This document shows positions 33,979-42,115 of a stretch of DNA of 49,444 nt, piece after piece. How positions within the stretch are numbered: position 1 is the first letter of the stretch; the number at the start of each line of letters is the position of its first letter. The notes under the pieces were generated by a model. The model did not search any database and was not told the DNA's origin. It was given only the letters and a program-made list of their open reading frames with translations. A program made the position numbers and the translations under genes. The DNA is from JALYOC01 sp036675345 (GTDB taxonomy: Bacteria > Myxococcota > Myxococcia > Myxococcales > Myxococcaceae), in the NCBI GenBank assembly GCA_036675345.1, contig JAKFFE010000001.1, positions 1 through 49,444 on the forward strand, written 5' to 3'.

Positions 33979-35140
33979 TTCCTCCCCCTGGAAACGACTG
34001 ACTGGCCTGGGCGCCAGCGCCACCCCTTCGGTGCTGGCGGTGGGCGCCTCGCTGCTGATCTGCTTTCTGGCCATCGCCCTGACCAAGAACGACTTCACCG
34101 TCGCGGTGGAGGCCTACGCCAAGATGTTCTGGGGCGGGATCGGCGACTGGCCGGGCTGGGCGGAAGGCGCGCCCTTCACCGCGCTGTCCCGTCCCTGGGG
34201 CGAGGCCGCCACCAAGGGCGGGATCCTGCTCTTGACCGGCCTCTCGGTGTCGGTGGCCTTCGCGGTGGGGCTGTTCAACATCGGCGCCCAGGGACAGATG
34301 CTGGTGGGGGCGCTGTCGGCGGCGGTGGTGGGCGCCGCGTTCCAGTTGCCGGCGCTGCTCCACCTGCCGCTGTGCCTGCTGGCGGCGGGCGTGGCCGGCG
34401 GGCTCTACGCCTGGCTTCCCGCGTACCTCAAGCTGGGGCGCGGAGTGCACGAGGTGATCTCCACCATCATGCTCAACTGGGTCGCGGTCAGCCTGGTGGA
34501 GAACTGGCTGGTGGTGGGGCCGCTGCGCGCGGAGGCCGAAGGGTCGCACTCCCGCTCCGGCACCGAGGAGATCCTGGCCACCGCGCAGCTGCCGCGGCTG
34601 CTGGGGGAGGCCTCCCGGCTGCACCTGGGCCTGGTGATCGCCCTGCTGGCCGCGCTGGGGGTCTGGCTGTGGCTGACCCGCACCCGCTTTGGCTTCGAGA
34701 CCCGGGCGGTGGGGCTGGGCCCGGAGGCGGCCCGGGCCTCGGGCATTCCGGTCCAGCGCCGCACCTACCAGGCGATGGTGCTGGCCGGATCCCTGGCCGG
34801 GCTGGCCGGAGCGCTGCTGGTGCTGGGGACCGAATACAAGTTCCCCGCCACCCTGGGCGCGCCCTACGGCTTCGACGGGATCGCCATCTCGCTGATCGGA
34901 CTGAACCACCCGCTGGGGGTGACCCTCTCCGCGCTGCTGTTCGGGGTGCTGCGCGCCGGAGGAACCCACATGCAGCTGCTGGGGGTGCACAAGAGCTTCC
35001 CGGAGCTGATCCAGGGGCTGGCGCTGCTGTTCATCGCCGGGCGGGTGGCCTGGGAGGCGTACCGGGTGCGACGCCGGAAGATCACCCCGCTGCCTCCTCC
35101 CGGGGAAGCGGCCAGCGATGCACCGGCGGTGGGCGTATGA
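33971..35140 (+). CDS. ABC importer permease 1 (BMP/nucleoside type)
   Basis: A 389-residue inner-membrane permease with about ten hydrophobic helices. Family marks are GLFNIGAQGQMLVGAL, HEVISTIMLNWVAVSLVEN and GIPVQRRTYQAMVLAGSLAGLAG (the EAA-like coupling loop begins at the ARASGIPV segment). GFDGIAISLIGLNHPLG completes the BPD_transp_2 pattern. The ATG at 33971 lies inside the end of the ATPase gene. The stop overlaps the next permease start as ATGA. Confidence 0.94.
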   Translation: MASSSPWKRLTGLGASATPSVLAVGASLLICFLAIALTKNDFTVAVEAYAKMFWGGIGDWPGWAEGAPFTALSRPWGEAATKGGILLLTGLSVSVAFAVGLFNIGAQGQMLVGALSAAVVGAAFQLPALLHLPLCLLAAGVAGGLYAWLPAYLKLGRGVHEVISTIMLNWVAVSLVENWLVVGPLRAEAEGSHSRSGTEEILATAQLPRLLGEASRLHLGLVIALLAALGVWLWLTRTRFGFETRAVGLGPEAARASGIPVQRRTYQAMVLAGSLAGLAGALLVLGTEYKFPATLGAPYGFDGIAISLIGLNHPLGVTLSALLFGVLRAGGTHMQLLGVHKSFPELIQGLALLFIAGRVAWEAYRVRRRKITPLPPPGEAASDAPAVGV

Positions 35141-36063
35141 ACCTGCTCGAAGCGTTGATCTTCTCCACCATCGAGTTTGCCCCCGCGCTGGTGCTGGGCA
35201 CTTTGGGCGCGGTGATCTCCGAGCGCACCGGGGTGGTGAACATCGCGGTGGAGGGGATGATGCGGGCGGGGGCGTTCGCCGCCGCCGCCGCCGCGCTGGT
35301 GATGCCCACCCCGCTGGGGCTGCTGTTCGGGATGGCCGCCGGAGGGACGATCGGCGCCATCCACGCCCTGCTCTGCGTGCGGCTGCGCGCCGATCAGGTG
35401 GTCTCCGGGATGGCGCTGAACCTGGTGGCGCTGGCCGGGGGGACCTTCTTGCTGGAGTCGCTGTTCTCCCCCAGCGGCACCCCGCCGATCGAACAGCTGG
35501 GACGGTGGCAGATCCCGCTGCTCTCCTCGGTGCCGATCCTGCGCGCGCTGTCCGGTCACTCCTGGCTGACCTACGTGGCGCTGCTGGCGCCGCTGGGGCT
35601 GCACACCCTGCTCTTCCGCACCGCACTGGGGTTGCGGTTGCGGGCGATCGGCGAGAAGCCGGCCGCCGCGGCCACGATGGGAATCTCGGTCTCCTGGCTG
35701 CGGGTGGGCGCGGTGGTGGCGGGCGGGGTGCTCTCCGGGTTGGGAGGGGCCAGCCTCTCCACCTCCACCCTGGATCGCTTCGAGCACCACATGCCGTCCG
35801 GGCTGGGCTTCATGGCGGTGGCGGCGATGGTGTTCGGCCGCTGGACCCCGCTGGGGGCGTTTGGCGCGGCGCTGTTCTTCGCCTTCGGCAACGCGCTGCG
35901 GATCGGCCTCGCCTCCTCCATCCCCCAGATCAGCGAGGTCATCCCCCAGGGCTTCTTGCTGGCGCTGCCCTATGTGCTGACCCTGGTGGTGCTCTCGGTG
36001 CAGCGGCGCCAGAGCGACGCCCCGGCGGCGCTGGGCACCCCCTACCAGCCGGAGCTGCGCTGA
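35137..36063 (+). CDS. ABC importer permease 2 (BMP/nucleoside type)
   Basis: A 308-residue second permease of the same importer. Marks are VLGTLGAVISERTGVVNIAV, EGMMRAGAFAAA, LRADQVVSGMALNLVALAGG and the coupling segment AAAATMGISVSWLRVGAVVA. Two dissimilar permeases plus one double ATPase is the normal make-up of this importer class. It starts at ATG 35137 (ATGA overlap), ends the operon, and faces the outer-membrane-type gene of the minus strand. Confidence 0.94.
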   Translation: MNLLEALIFSTIEFAPALVLGTLGAVISERTGVVNIAVEGMMRAGAFAAAAAALVMPTPLGLLFGMAAGGTIGAIHALLCVRLRADQVVSGMALNLVALAGGTFLLESLFSPSGTPPIEQLGRWQIPLLSSVPILRALSGHSWLTYVALLAPLGLHTLLFRTALGLRLRAIGEKPAAAATMGISVSWLRVGAVVAGGVLSGLGGASLSTSTLDRFEHHMPSGLGFMAVAAMVFGRWTPLGAFGAALFFAFGNALRIGLASSIPQISEVIPQGFLLALPYVLTLVVLSVQRRQSDAPAALGTPYQPELR

Positions 36064-36109
36064 GGAACCGACGGCGCCGCCCCCTCCCACGCGAGAGGAG
36101 GGCGGTCCG

Positions 36110-36122
36110 CCCGGTGCCGGCC
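36110..36122. terminator. Hairpin between convergent operons
   Basis: GGGCG-gtc-CGCCC in the 70-base gap between the importer operon and the convergent microcompartment-linked operon. The stem is short and lacks a T-tract. Confidence 0.3.
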
Positions 36123-36133
36123 GTCAGCAACAG

Positions 36134-36808
36134 CTACAGCTTGAGCGCCACCCCCAGGTAGACCTGGAAGGCGAACTCCGCCGACCGGTTGATGAACAGG
36201 CCGGTGGGGTTGAGGGCCGGGCCCATCTTGGTGCCGAAGTTGAGCAGCAACGACTTGTCGATGAAGTACTCCAGCCCCACCCCGCCCAGGATGGGCACGG
36301 TCAGCCCGCCGTCGGTGCCGAAGGTCACGAACAGCGGCAGGTCCACACTGAAGCTGGCGGTGAGCGCCGAGCCGATCGCGAACCCGGCCACGAAGCCCAG
36401 CGGCAAGGAGATCCCCTGCACGGTGCGGCCGGCGGGCGCGAAGGTGACCGTGTAGCCGAGGCCGAAGTTCAGCCCCAGGCCCACCCGCTGGCCCTCCAGC
36501 AGCTTGAGCCGCCCCAGCAGATCGAACTTCAGCCCGGGGTGGATCTGCCGGACCATCCCCTCGTAGGCGTAGTTGACGGAGAGCCGTCCGCCCACGTCCA
36601 GGTTCTTCTGCAGCCCGTGCAGCAGCCCCAGGTTCAGCCCGGGGAAGCCCACCTGCAGCCCCAGTGCGGTGTTCCCTTGCCCCACCGTCTGATGGGAGAT
36701 CACCCCCCAGCCCTGGCTGCGGACCCGGATCTGCTCGTCCTGCCCCAGCGCCGGCACCGCGGCCGCCACCATCACCACGCACAGCCCGATCTTCGAACGG
36801 ATGTTCAT
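36134..36808 (-). CDS. Probable outer-membrane beta-barrel protein, function unknown
   Basis: A 224-residue exported protein with signal peptide MNIRSKIGLCVVMVAAAVPALG, cleaved near Gln-Asp. The mature part alternates residues in Gly-rich strands (LGLQVGFPGLNLGLLHGLQ, GLGLNFGLGYTVTF, LLLNFGTKMGPALN) and ends VYLGVALKL, with hydrophobic alternation to the end as in outer-membrane barrels. ATG 36808 has AGGAGG 5 bases before it. It is last in the operon that starts with the microcompartment vertex genes, 27 bases after the mutase. It could be a diffusion channel for the operon's substrate; that is inference. Confidence 0.8.
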   Translation of the reverse strand: MNIRSKIGLCVVMVAAAVPALGQDEQIRVRSQGWGVISHQTVGQGNTALGLQVGFPGLNLGLLHGLQKNLDVGGRLSVNYAYEGMVRQIHPGLKFDLLGRLKLLEGQRVGLGLNFGLGYTVTFAPAGRTVQGISLPLGFVAGFAIGSALTASFSVDLPLFVTFGTDGGLTVPILGGVGLEYFIDKSLLLNFGTKMGPALNPTGLFINRSAEFAFQVYLGVALKL

Positions 36809-36835
36809 CACGTCCTCCTTGGCGCCGGGGGCTTA

Positions 36836-38587
36836 CTACGGCTGGCCGCGCTGGCGAGCCAGAAGCAGGAACTGCTGCTCCAGGGTGTTGAGTCGGGTGG
36901 ACGCCCGGGTACGCGCCACCTCCATCGCCTCGCCCTCCGACACTCCCTCCCGCAGCTCGAAGTAGTACTTGATCTTCGGCTCGGTGCCCGACGGGCGCAG
37001 GGTGACCCGGGATCCACCCTCCAGCAGATAGGCGATCACGTTGGAGGGGGGCAGGGTCAGCGCGCGGACCTGGGTGCCGCTGCGGCTCTGGCCGAGCAGG
37101 TAGTCGTTGATTCCGACCACCCGCAGCCCGCCGATCTCCGCCGGAGGCCGGGCGCGGAAGTGCTCCATGATCGCGCGGATGGTGGCCGCGCCCTCGGTGC
37201 CCGGGAGGGTGATGTTGTGCTGCTTGCCCACGAACAGCCCGTGCCGGCGCTGGATCTCCTCCAGGTAGCCCAGCACGGTGGTCCCCCGGCTGTGGCACCA
37301 GGCGGCCAGGTCGGCGAACACCAGCCCGGCGCCGATCCCGTCCTTGTCCCGGACCACCGTGCCCACCGTGTAGCCCAGCGCCTCCTCGTACCCCATCAGG
37401 AAGGTGGCGCCGTCCTGGGGCTCGCGCTCCAGCGCGTGGTTGGCGATCCACTTGAAGCCGGTGAGCACCTCTCCACTGAGGGCGCCCAGCTCCCGGGCGA
37501 TCTCCAGCAACTGCACCGAGGAGACGATGGTGGTGACCACCAGCGGCCGGGCCGGCCGGGGCTGCTTGCGGGTGAGCACATAGTGGCCCAGCAGGACCCC
37601 GATCTCGTTTCCGCTGAGCATCTGCAGCCTGCCGTCCGCGGCGCGGGCCATCACCGCCAGCCGGTCGGCGTCCGGATCATTGGCCAGCACCAGATCGGCC
37701 CGGGTCTTCTCCGCCAGGGCGATGGAGAGGTCCATCGCCCCCGGCTCCTCCGGATTGGGGAAGCGCACGGTGGGGAAGGCCCCGTCCGGCTCCTGCTGGG
37801 CGGCCACCACCTCCACCTGCTGGAAGCCGGCCAGGGCCAAGGCCTCCTTCATCCACCGGCCCCCCACCCCGTGCATCGCCGAATAGACGATCCGGATCGG
37901 CTCGGCGCGCCGGTGCAGCCGCTCCCCCAGGATCGCCTGCAGATAGGCCTGGGGGACCGAGGGGGAGACGTCCCGCCACAGCCCCTGGGCGCGGGCCTCG
38001 GCCTCGGCCAGGGTCCGCACCTGGTTGGCCGGCTCCACCTGATCGATGGCGGCGGCGATCCCCCGGTCGTGGGGCGGGATGATCTGCGCCCCGTTCTCCC
38101 AGTACACCTTGTAGCCGTTGTACTCGGGCGGGTTGTGGCTGGCGGTGATCATCACCGCCGCCGCCGCGCCCAGGTGCAGCCCGGCAAAGGCGGTCAGCGG
38201 GGTGGGCGCCAGCTCCTCGAACACCCAGGCCGGGATCCCCTCCGCCGCCAGCACCCCGGCGGTGTCCTGGGCGAACTCGCGGCTCATCCTCCGGCCATCG
38301 CGGCCCACCACCACCCCGCGACGGGCGACGTCGGGGACCTGGGCCTTGAGGTAGCGGGCCAGCCCGGCGGTGGTGCGCCGGACCACCGCCCGGTTCATCC
38401 GGTTGGAGCCCGCGCCCAGCACTCCGCGCAGTCCGGCGGTGCCGAACTCCAGCGAGCCGGCGAAGCGCTCGGCCAGGTCCGTCCACTGGCCGGTCTCCAC
38501 CAGCTGGGCCAGCTCGCGCGCCGTCTGGGGATCCGGATCCCCTGCCCCCCACGCCTCCACCGTCGCCCGGAGCTGTGCCTGATCCAC
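36836..38587 (-). CDS. Phosphosugar mutase of the PGM2/PgcA group (phosphopentomutase or phosphoglucomutase)
   Basis: A 583-residue alpha-D-phosphohexomutase-superfamily enzyme that moves phosphate between C1 and C5/C6 of a sugar. The phosphoserine S150 is in TASHNPPEYNGYK, the metal loop is DPDADR (304-309), the sugar loop is GYEEALGYTVG and the phosphate loop is RPSGTEPKIKYY. Length and the GYEEALGY loop fit the Bacillus PgcA / human PGM2 group; human PGM2 is mainly a phosphopentomutase. Here, between nucleoside phosphorylases and DeoC, deoxyribose-1-phosphate to deoxyribose-5-phosphate is an attractive role. It starts at GTG 38587 with GGGAGG 8 bases upstream. Confidence 0.9.
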   Translation of the reverse strand: MDQAQLRATVEAWGAGDPDPQTARELAQLVETGQWTDLAERFAGSLEFGTAGLRGVLGAGSNRMNRAVVRRTTAGLARYLKAQVPDVARRGVVVGRDGRRMSREFAQDTAGVLAAEGIPAWVFEELAPTPLTAFAGLHLGAAAAVMITASHNPPEYNGYKVYWENGAQIIPPHDRGIAAAIDQVEPANQVRTLAEAEARAQGLWRDVSPSVPQAYLQAILGERLHRRAEPIRIVYSAMHGVGGRWMKEALALAGFQQVEVVAAQQEPDGAFPTVRFPNPEEPGAMDLSIALAEKTRADLVLANDPDADRLAVMARAADGRLQMLSGNEIGVLLGHYVLTRKQPRPARPLVVTTIVSSVQLLEIARELGALSGEVLTGFKWIANHALEREPQDGATFLMGYEEALGYTVGTVVRDKDGIGAGLVFADLAAWCHSRGTTVLGYLEEIQRRHGLFVGKQHNITLPGTEGAATIRAIMEHFRARPPAEIGGLRVVGINDYLLGQSRSGTQVRALTLPPSNVIAYLLEGGSRVTLRPSGTEPKIKYYFELREGVSEGEAMEVARTRASTRLNTLEQQFLLLARQRGQP

Positions 38588-38602
38588 CTGTGAGACCTCC
38601 CT

Positions 38603-38998
38603 TTACTTGTAGTCGGTGAGCTTGGTGCGGGTGGGCCGGCCACGCCCCGCCGAGTCCTTGCCGCCCTGACAGGCCACGCACAGCTCCGCGTAGGGCATCG
38701 CCTTGAGCCGGGCGAAGGCGATGTCCTCCTCGCACTCCTCGCAGGTGCCGAACTCGTCCGGAGCGGTGGTCAGCTTGTGCAGCGCCTTCTCCACCTTGAC
38801 CAGCACCACGCCCTGGTTCTTGTTCCGGTTGGAGGCGATGGCCTGCAGCATCTCGTTGAGCGGCTGCTCGTCCAGATCCCCGCCGCTGTCCTCGTCGGAG
38901 GTCCGGTTGGGGGCGATGGAGAGCGGCCCCTTCCCCGACAGCTCGTCGCGCAGGGAGAGGAGCAACTTCTTCAACTGCTGACGCTGAGCGGACGTCAT
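38603..38998 (-). CDS. TraR/DksA-family zinc-finger protein
   Basis: A 131-residue protein with a helical N-terminal part (about 1-80), an acidic stretch (SDEDSGGDLDEQ) and a four-Cys zinc finger C-x2-C-x17-C-x2-C (CEEC ... CVAC). DksA-type proteins enter the secondary channel of RNA polymerase and modulate initiation, often with ppGpp. The C-terminal tail is basic. ATG 38998 is preferred to the TTG one codon upstream. It lies between the DeoC and mutase genes with gaps of 10 and 15 bases, so it is an operon member and possibly a local regulator. Confidence 0.88.
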   Translation of the reverse strand: MTSAQRQQLKKLLLSLRDELSGKGPLSIAPNRTSDEDSGGDLDEQPLNEMLQAIASNRNKNQGVVLVKVEKALHKLTTAPDEFGTCEECEEDIAFARLKAMPYAELCVACQGGKDSAGRGRPTRTKLTDYK

Positions 38999-39008
38999 CA
39001 AACCAGGG

Positions 39009-39959
39009 CTAGTACTTCGAGTTCGACTTCTGACCGGTGACGATCGCCACCGAGGCCGAGGCGCCGATCCGGTTGGCGCCGGCCTGGATCATCTTCAGCG
39101 CGTCCTCGGAGGAGCGCACGCCGCCCGAGGCCTTCACCCCCACGTCGTCGCCCACCACCTTGCGCATCAGGGCCACGTCCTCAGCGGTGGCGCCGCCGCC
39201 GGTGAACCCGGTGGAGGTCTTGACGAAGGCCGCGCCCGCCGCCTTGGACAGCGCGCAGGCCACGACCTTCTCCTCGGTGTTCAGCTGCGAGGTCTCCAGG
39301 ATCACCTTCACCGGGTAGGGCCGGGAGGCCTCCACCACCATCTGGATGTCCTTGAGCACCAGCGCGTAGTCCTTGGCCTTCAGCGCCCCGATGTTGATCA
39401 CCATGTCGATCTCCCGGGCGCCGCAACGGATCGCCTCCCGGGACTCGAACGCCTTGGCGGAGGGCAGCCCCGCGCCCAGCGGGAAGCCGACCACCGCGAT
39501 CGGGATGGTCCGGGATCCGGCCAGGATCCGCGCCGCGGTCCCCACCATGCTGGAGTTCACGCACACCGTGGCAAAGCCGTACTTGCGCGCCTCCTCCGCC
39601 AGCTTGGAGACCTCCTCGCGGGTGGCCTCCGGCTTGAGCAGGGTGTGATCGATGTAGGGGGCGATGTCCGCGGAGGTCTTGATCCTGTCCGGGGCGATCC
39701 GCGCCACGCCGCCCTGCACCGCGCCGGCGGTGTTGCAGCTGTCGAAGTTCCCGCAGGACCCGCACTCCGGGGCGCAGCCGGAACCCTCGGCGGGGGCCTC
39801 CGCGGCAGGGGTCCCGAAGGTGCGGGCCTTCTGCGGCAGCTGGGAGGGGGACACCGCGGTGCAGGGCTCTTCGCGACCCACCCGGGCGGCCTGCAGGCGG
39901 CGGCGGACCCGGTCGGCAATCTCGTCCACAACGCGGTTGAGGTCTTCGGCCTCGCTCAT
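39009..39959 (-). CDS. deoC: Deoxyribose-phosphate aldolase with a 90-residue N-terminal extension (possible microcompartment targeting)
   Basis: A 316-residue enzyme that cleaves 2-deoxyribose-5-phosphate to acetaldehyde and glyceraldehyde-3-phosphate. The catalytic residues are D185 (EIDMVINIG), Schiff-base K247 (FVKTSTGFTGGGAT) and K276 (GVKASGGVRSSEDA). The aldolase core starts near residue 95 (SADIAPYIDHTLLKPEAT); normal DeoC is about 215-260 residues. Residues 5-24 (EDLNRVVDEIADRVRRRLQA) form an amphipathic helix with L7, V10, V11, I14, V18 and L22 on one face, like encapsulation peptides. A Pro/Ala linker and a Cys cluster (C62, C66, C69, C75) follow. ATG 39959 is the first start that gives this helix. 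Two BMC-P genes lie upstream in the operon. Confidence 0.95.
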   Translation of the reverse strand: MSEAEDLNRVVDEIADRVRRRLQAARVGREEPCTAVSPSQLPQKARTFGTPAAEAPAEGSGCAPECGSCGNFDSCNTAGAVQGGVARIAPDRIKTSADIAPYIDHTLLKPEATREEVSKLAEEARKYGFATVCVNSSMVGTAARILAGSRTIPIAVVGFPLGAGLPSAKAFESREAIRCGAREIDMVINIGALKAKDYALVLKDIQMVVEASRPYPVKVILETSQLNTEEKVVACALSKAAGAAFVKTSTGFTGGGATAEDVALMRKVVGDDVGVKASGGVRSSEDALKMIQAGANRIGASASVAIVTGQKSNSKY

Positions 39960-40005
39960 GGCCGCAGGGTGTAGCGCACTTCCGGTCCCCTCGAAAGACA
40001 CGGGA

Positions 40006-41196
40006 TCAAGCCCCCGCCGCCGGCCGGGCCCGGGGCAGCCCCACGCCCAGGGCCACGGTGGCCAGGGCAGCCATCACCGACCCCATCCAGAACGCGGTGC
40101 TGGCCCCAAGGCCGCTCCACACCAGGCCGAACACCAGCCCGGCGGCGGGCGCGGAGAGCCCCACCATGCTGTTGTAGAGCCCGAACGCCCTCCCCTGCGC
40201 CTCCGGTGGAACCAGGTTGGAGAGCAGGGCCTTCTCCGCTCCCTCGGCGAACGCGTGGTGGAGGCCATAGACGGCGATCAATCCGAAGGTCAGCTGCCAG
40301 GAGGTGGAGAACCCCACTGCCGCGTAGGCCAGCGCGTACAGGGTCCAACCGGCCAGGACCACCCGGTGCGGCCCAAGCCGATCCGCCAGTTGCCCTGCCG
40401 GATAGGACACCAGCGCCTTGACCAGATGCAGCGCCAGCCAGGCCAGGGGCAGCACCCCGGGGTGGGCGCCCTGCTCGGACAAGCGCAGCAGCAAGAAGGC
40501 GTCGGTGGCGTTGGCCAGGCCGAAGAGAAACACCGGAACCAGGAAATAGAAGATCCGCCGCGGGAGGGGCTCCAGGGCCACCGCCGAGCGGGTTCCCACC
40601 GGCAGCACCCGGCGCGGTTCCTGCGCGAAGCCGATTGCCAACACCCCCAGCGCCCCGGGGACGGCGGCCCACAGGAACACCGCCTCCACGGTCAGCCCCA
40701 GGGCGATCAGCCCGGCCGCGGTCAGCGCCCCCAGGGCGGCGCCGGCGTGATCCATCCCCCGGTGGAATCCGAACGCCCGGGCCCGGGCCTTGGCGGGGAC
40801 GGTCAGGGCGATCATCGCGTCTCGCGGCGAGGCCCGCAGTCCCTTGCCCACCCGGTCGGTGGCGCGGATCAACAAGGGCTGCCACCAGAGGGTGACCAAC
40901 GCCATCAGCGGCCGGGTCACCGCGGCCAGACCGTAGCCGGCCACCACCAACCCCTTGAGCCGGACGCCGCGGTCCGCCCACCGCCCGGAGAGATACTTGA
41001 AGGCGGCGGAGACCAGTTCGGACAGTCCCTCCATCGCCCCCAGCAGGATCGGCGCGTGGGGGATCCGAGCGGCCAGGAAGGCAGGCAGCAGCGGGAAGAT
41101 CATCTCGCTGCTCAGATCGGTGAGCAGGCTGACGAACCCCAGCGCCACCACGGTGCGTGGGAGCCGGAACTTCGGCGATCTACTTTCTGGGGCCAA
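40006..41196 (-). CDS. MFS transporter
   Basis: A 396-residue inner-membrane transporter with about 12 helices. The N-terminal half has FVSLLTDLSSEMIFPLLPAF and the loop-2 type sequence GRWADRGVRLKGL; the second half has GQLADRLGPHRVVLAG. IRATDRVGKGLRASPRDAMI resembles a subgroup of MFS proteins of unknown substrate. It starts at TTG 41196, overlapping the end of the class II aldolase gene by 17 bases. It lies between two aldolase genes, so sugar or nucleoside transport is possible but unproven. Confidence 0.9.
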   Translation of the reverse strand: MAPESRSPKFRLPRTVVALGFVSLLTDLSSEMIFPLLPAFLAARIPHAPILLGAMEGLSELVSAAFKYLSGRWADRGVRLKGLVVAGYGLAAVTRPLMALVTLWWQPLLIRATDRVGKGLRASPRDAMIALTVPAKARARAFGFHRGMDHAGAALGALTAAGLIALGLTVEAVFLWAAVPGALGVLAIGFAQEPRRVLPVGTRSAVALEPLPRRIFYFLVPVFLFGLANATDAFLLLRLSEQGAHPGVLPLAWLALHLVKALVSYPAGQLADRLGPHRVVLAGWTLYALAYAAVGFSTSWQLTFGLIAVYGLHHAFAEGAEKALLSNLVPPEAQGRAFGLYNSMVGLSAPAAGLVFGLVWSGLGASTAFWMGSVMAALATVALGVGLPRARPAAGA

Positions 41197-41842
41197 GGCC
41201 CGCCTTCTTCCGGGCCTCCAGCAGCTTCTCGAGATCCGCGGCGGGCAGCGGAGCCACCGGGCCGAAGCTCAAGGCCAGGTGGAGGATCTTGGCGTAGTGC
41301 TCGACCAGCTCCATCCGCAGGAAGGCCTGGGAGAGATCGGCTCCCAGGGTGATCGCCCCGTTGCCGGCCAGCACGAACGCGTCCCGCTCCGAGGCACAGG
41401 CCACCACCCGCGCCAGCGCTGCCGGATCCTTGGGCAGCGCGCGGGGCAGCGTGGGGATCCGGTCCCCCAGCGAGACCACCACCTCCGGCATCGAGACCGG
41501 GGCGATCTCCTTCTCCGCCAGCCCGAACGCGGTGGCGTAGGGGGGATGGGCGTGCACCACCACCTCCACCTCCGGCCGGGCGCGGTAGGCGGCCAGGTGC
41601 AGCTCCAGCTCGGAGAAGGGGCGCTTGCGACCCTCCAGCACCGCGCCTTGCGCGTCCACGATCAGCAAGGAGGCGTCGTCGATCTCCGCCTTGGACATCG
41701 CGGTGGCGGTGATCAGGAACCGCTCTCCGGTCAGCCGCACCGAGACGTTCCCGTCGTGGTTGGCCACCCACCCGGCGGCGTGCAGCCTCCGGGAGAGCGC
41801 CACCACCTCCGAGCGCAGCTTGGGCAAAGGCAACAGCGCCAT
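41180..41842 (-). CDS. Class II aldolase (fuculose/rhamnulose-phosphate aldolase family)
   Basis: A 220-residue zinc aldolase that should cleave a ketose-1-phosphate to dihydroxyacetone phosphate and an aldehyde (lactaldehyde in FucA). The zinc ligands are H97 and H99 (VVHAHPPY) and H182 (ELVEHYAK). The acid/base Glu is E78 (PFSELELHLAAY), and NHDGNVSVRL is the substrate-phosphate motif. Length equals FucA (about 215). It starts 3 bases after the second BMC-P stop. Microcompartments of Planctomycetes and Verrucomicrobia also pair several BMC-P proteins with a FucA-like aldolase. Confidence 0.92.
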   Translation of the reverse strand: MALLPLPKLRSEVVALSRRLHAAGWVANHDGNVSVRLTGERFLITATAMSKAEIDDASLLIVDAQGAVLEGRKRPFSELELHLAAYRARPEVEVVVHAHPPYATAFGLAEKEIAPVSMPEVVVSLGDRIPTLPRALPKDPAALARVVACASERDAFVLAGNGAITLGADLSQAFLRMELVEHYAKILHLALSFGPVAPLPAADLEKLLEARKKAGLGPRK

Positions 41843-41845
41843 CGG

Positions 41846-42115
41846 CTAGGCCTCCACCGCGTCCACCACCCCGACGATCAGGGACCGGATCGGCAGGGTC
41901 TTGTCCCCCAGGATCTGCCGCACCCCGCCGCCCTCGCGCATCACCAGCACCAAGTCGCCCTCGCCGGCGGAGGAGGTGTGATCCACCGCCAGGAAGGAGC
42001 TGCCCATCGGCACTTGCTGTTCATCCAGCGGCTGCACCACCAGCAGCTTGCGGCCGACGAAGGCCGGGTGCTTCTCGGTGGCGGTGACCGAACCCAGGAC
42101 CTTGCAGAGGTTCAT
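41846..42115 (-). CDS. EutN/CcmL-family microcompartment vertex protein (BMC-P), second copy
   Basis: An 89-residue pentamer-forming vertex protein of bacterial microcompartment shells. The family signature is visible: MNLCKVLGSVTATEKHPAF, then KLLVVQPLD, FLAVDHTSSAGEGDLVLVM and SLIVGVVDAVEA. Length is typical (85-100). Its ATG overlaps the TGA of the preceding BMC-P gene (ATGA). The two copies differ in loop sequences, so they may occupy different vertices. No hexameric shell gene is present in the window. Confidence 0.95.
   Translation of the reverse strand: MNLCKVLGSVTATEKHPAFVGRKLLVVQPLDEQQVPMGSSFLAVDHTSSAGEGDLVLVMREGGGVRQILGDKTLPIRSLIVGVVDAVEA

Noticed and set aside
33479..35626. Open frame of 715 codons antisense to the ABC permeases
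   Set aside because: Arg/Pro/Gln-rich shadow with no motifs; the plus-strand permeases have clear family signatures.
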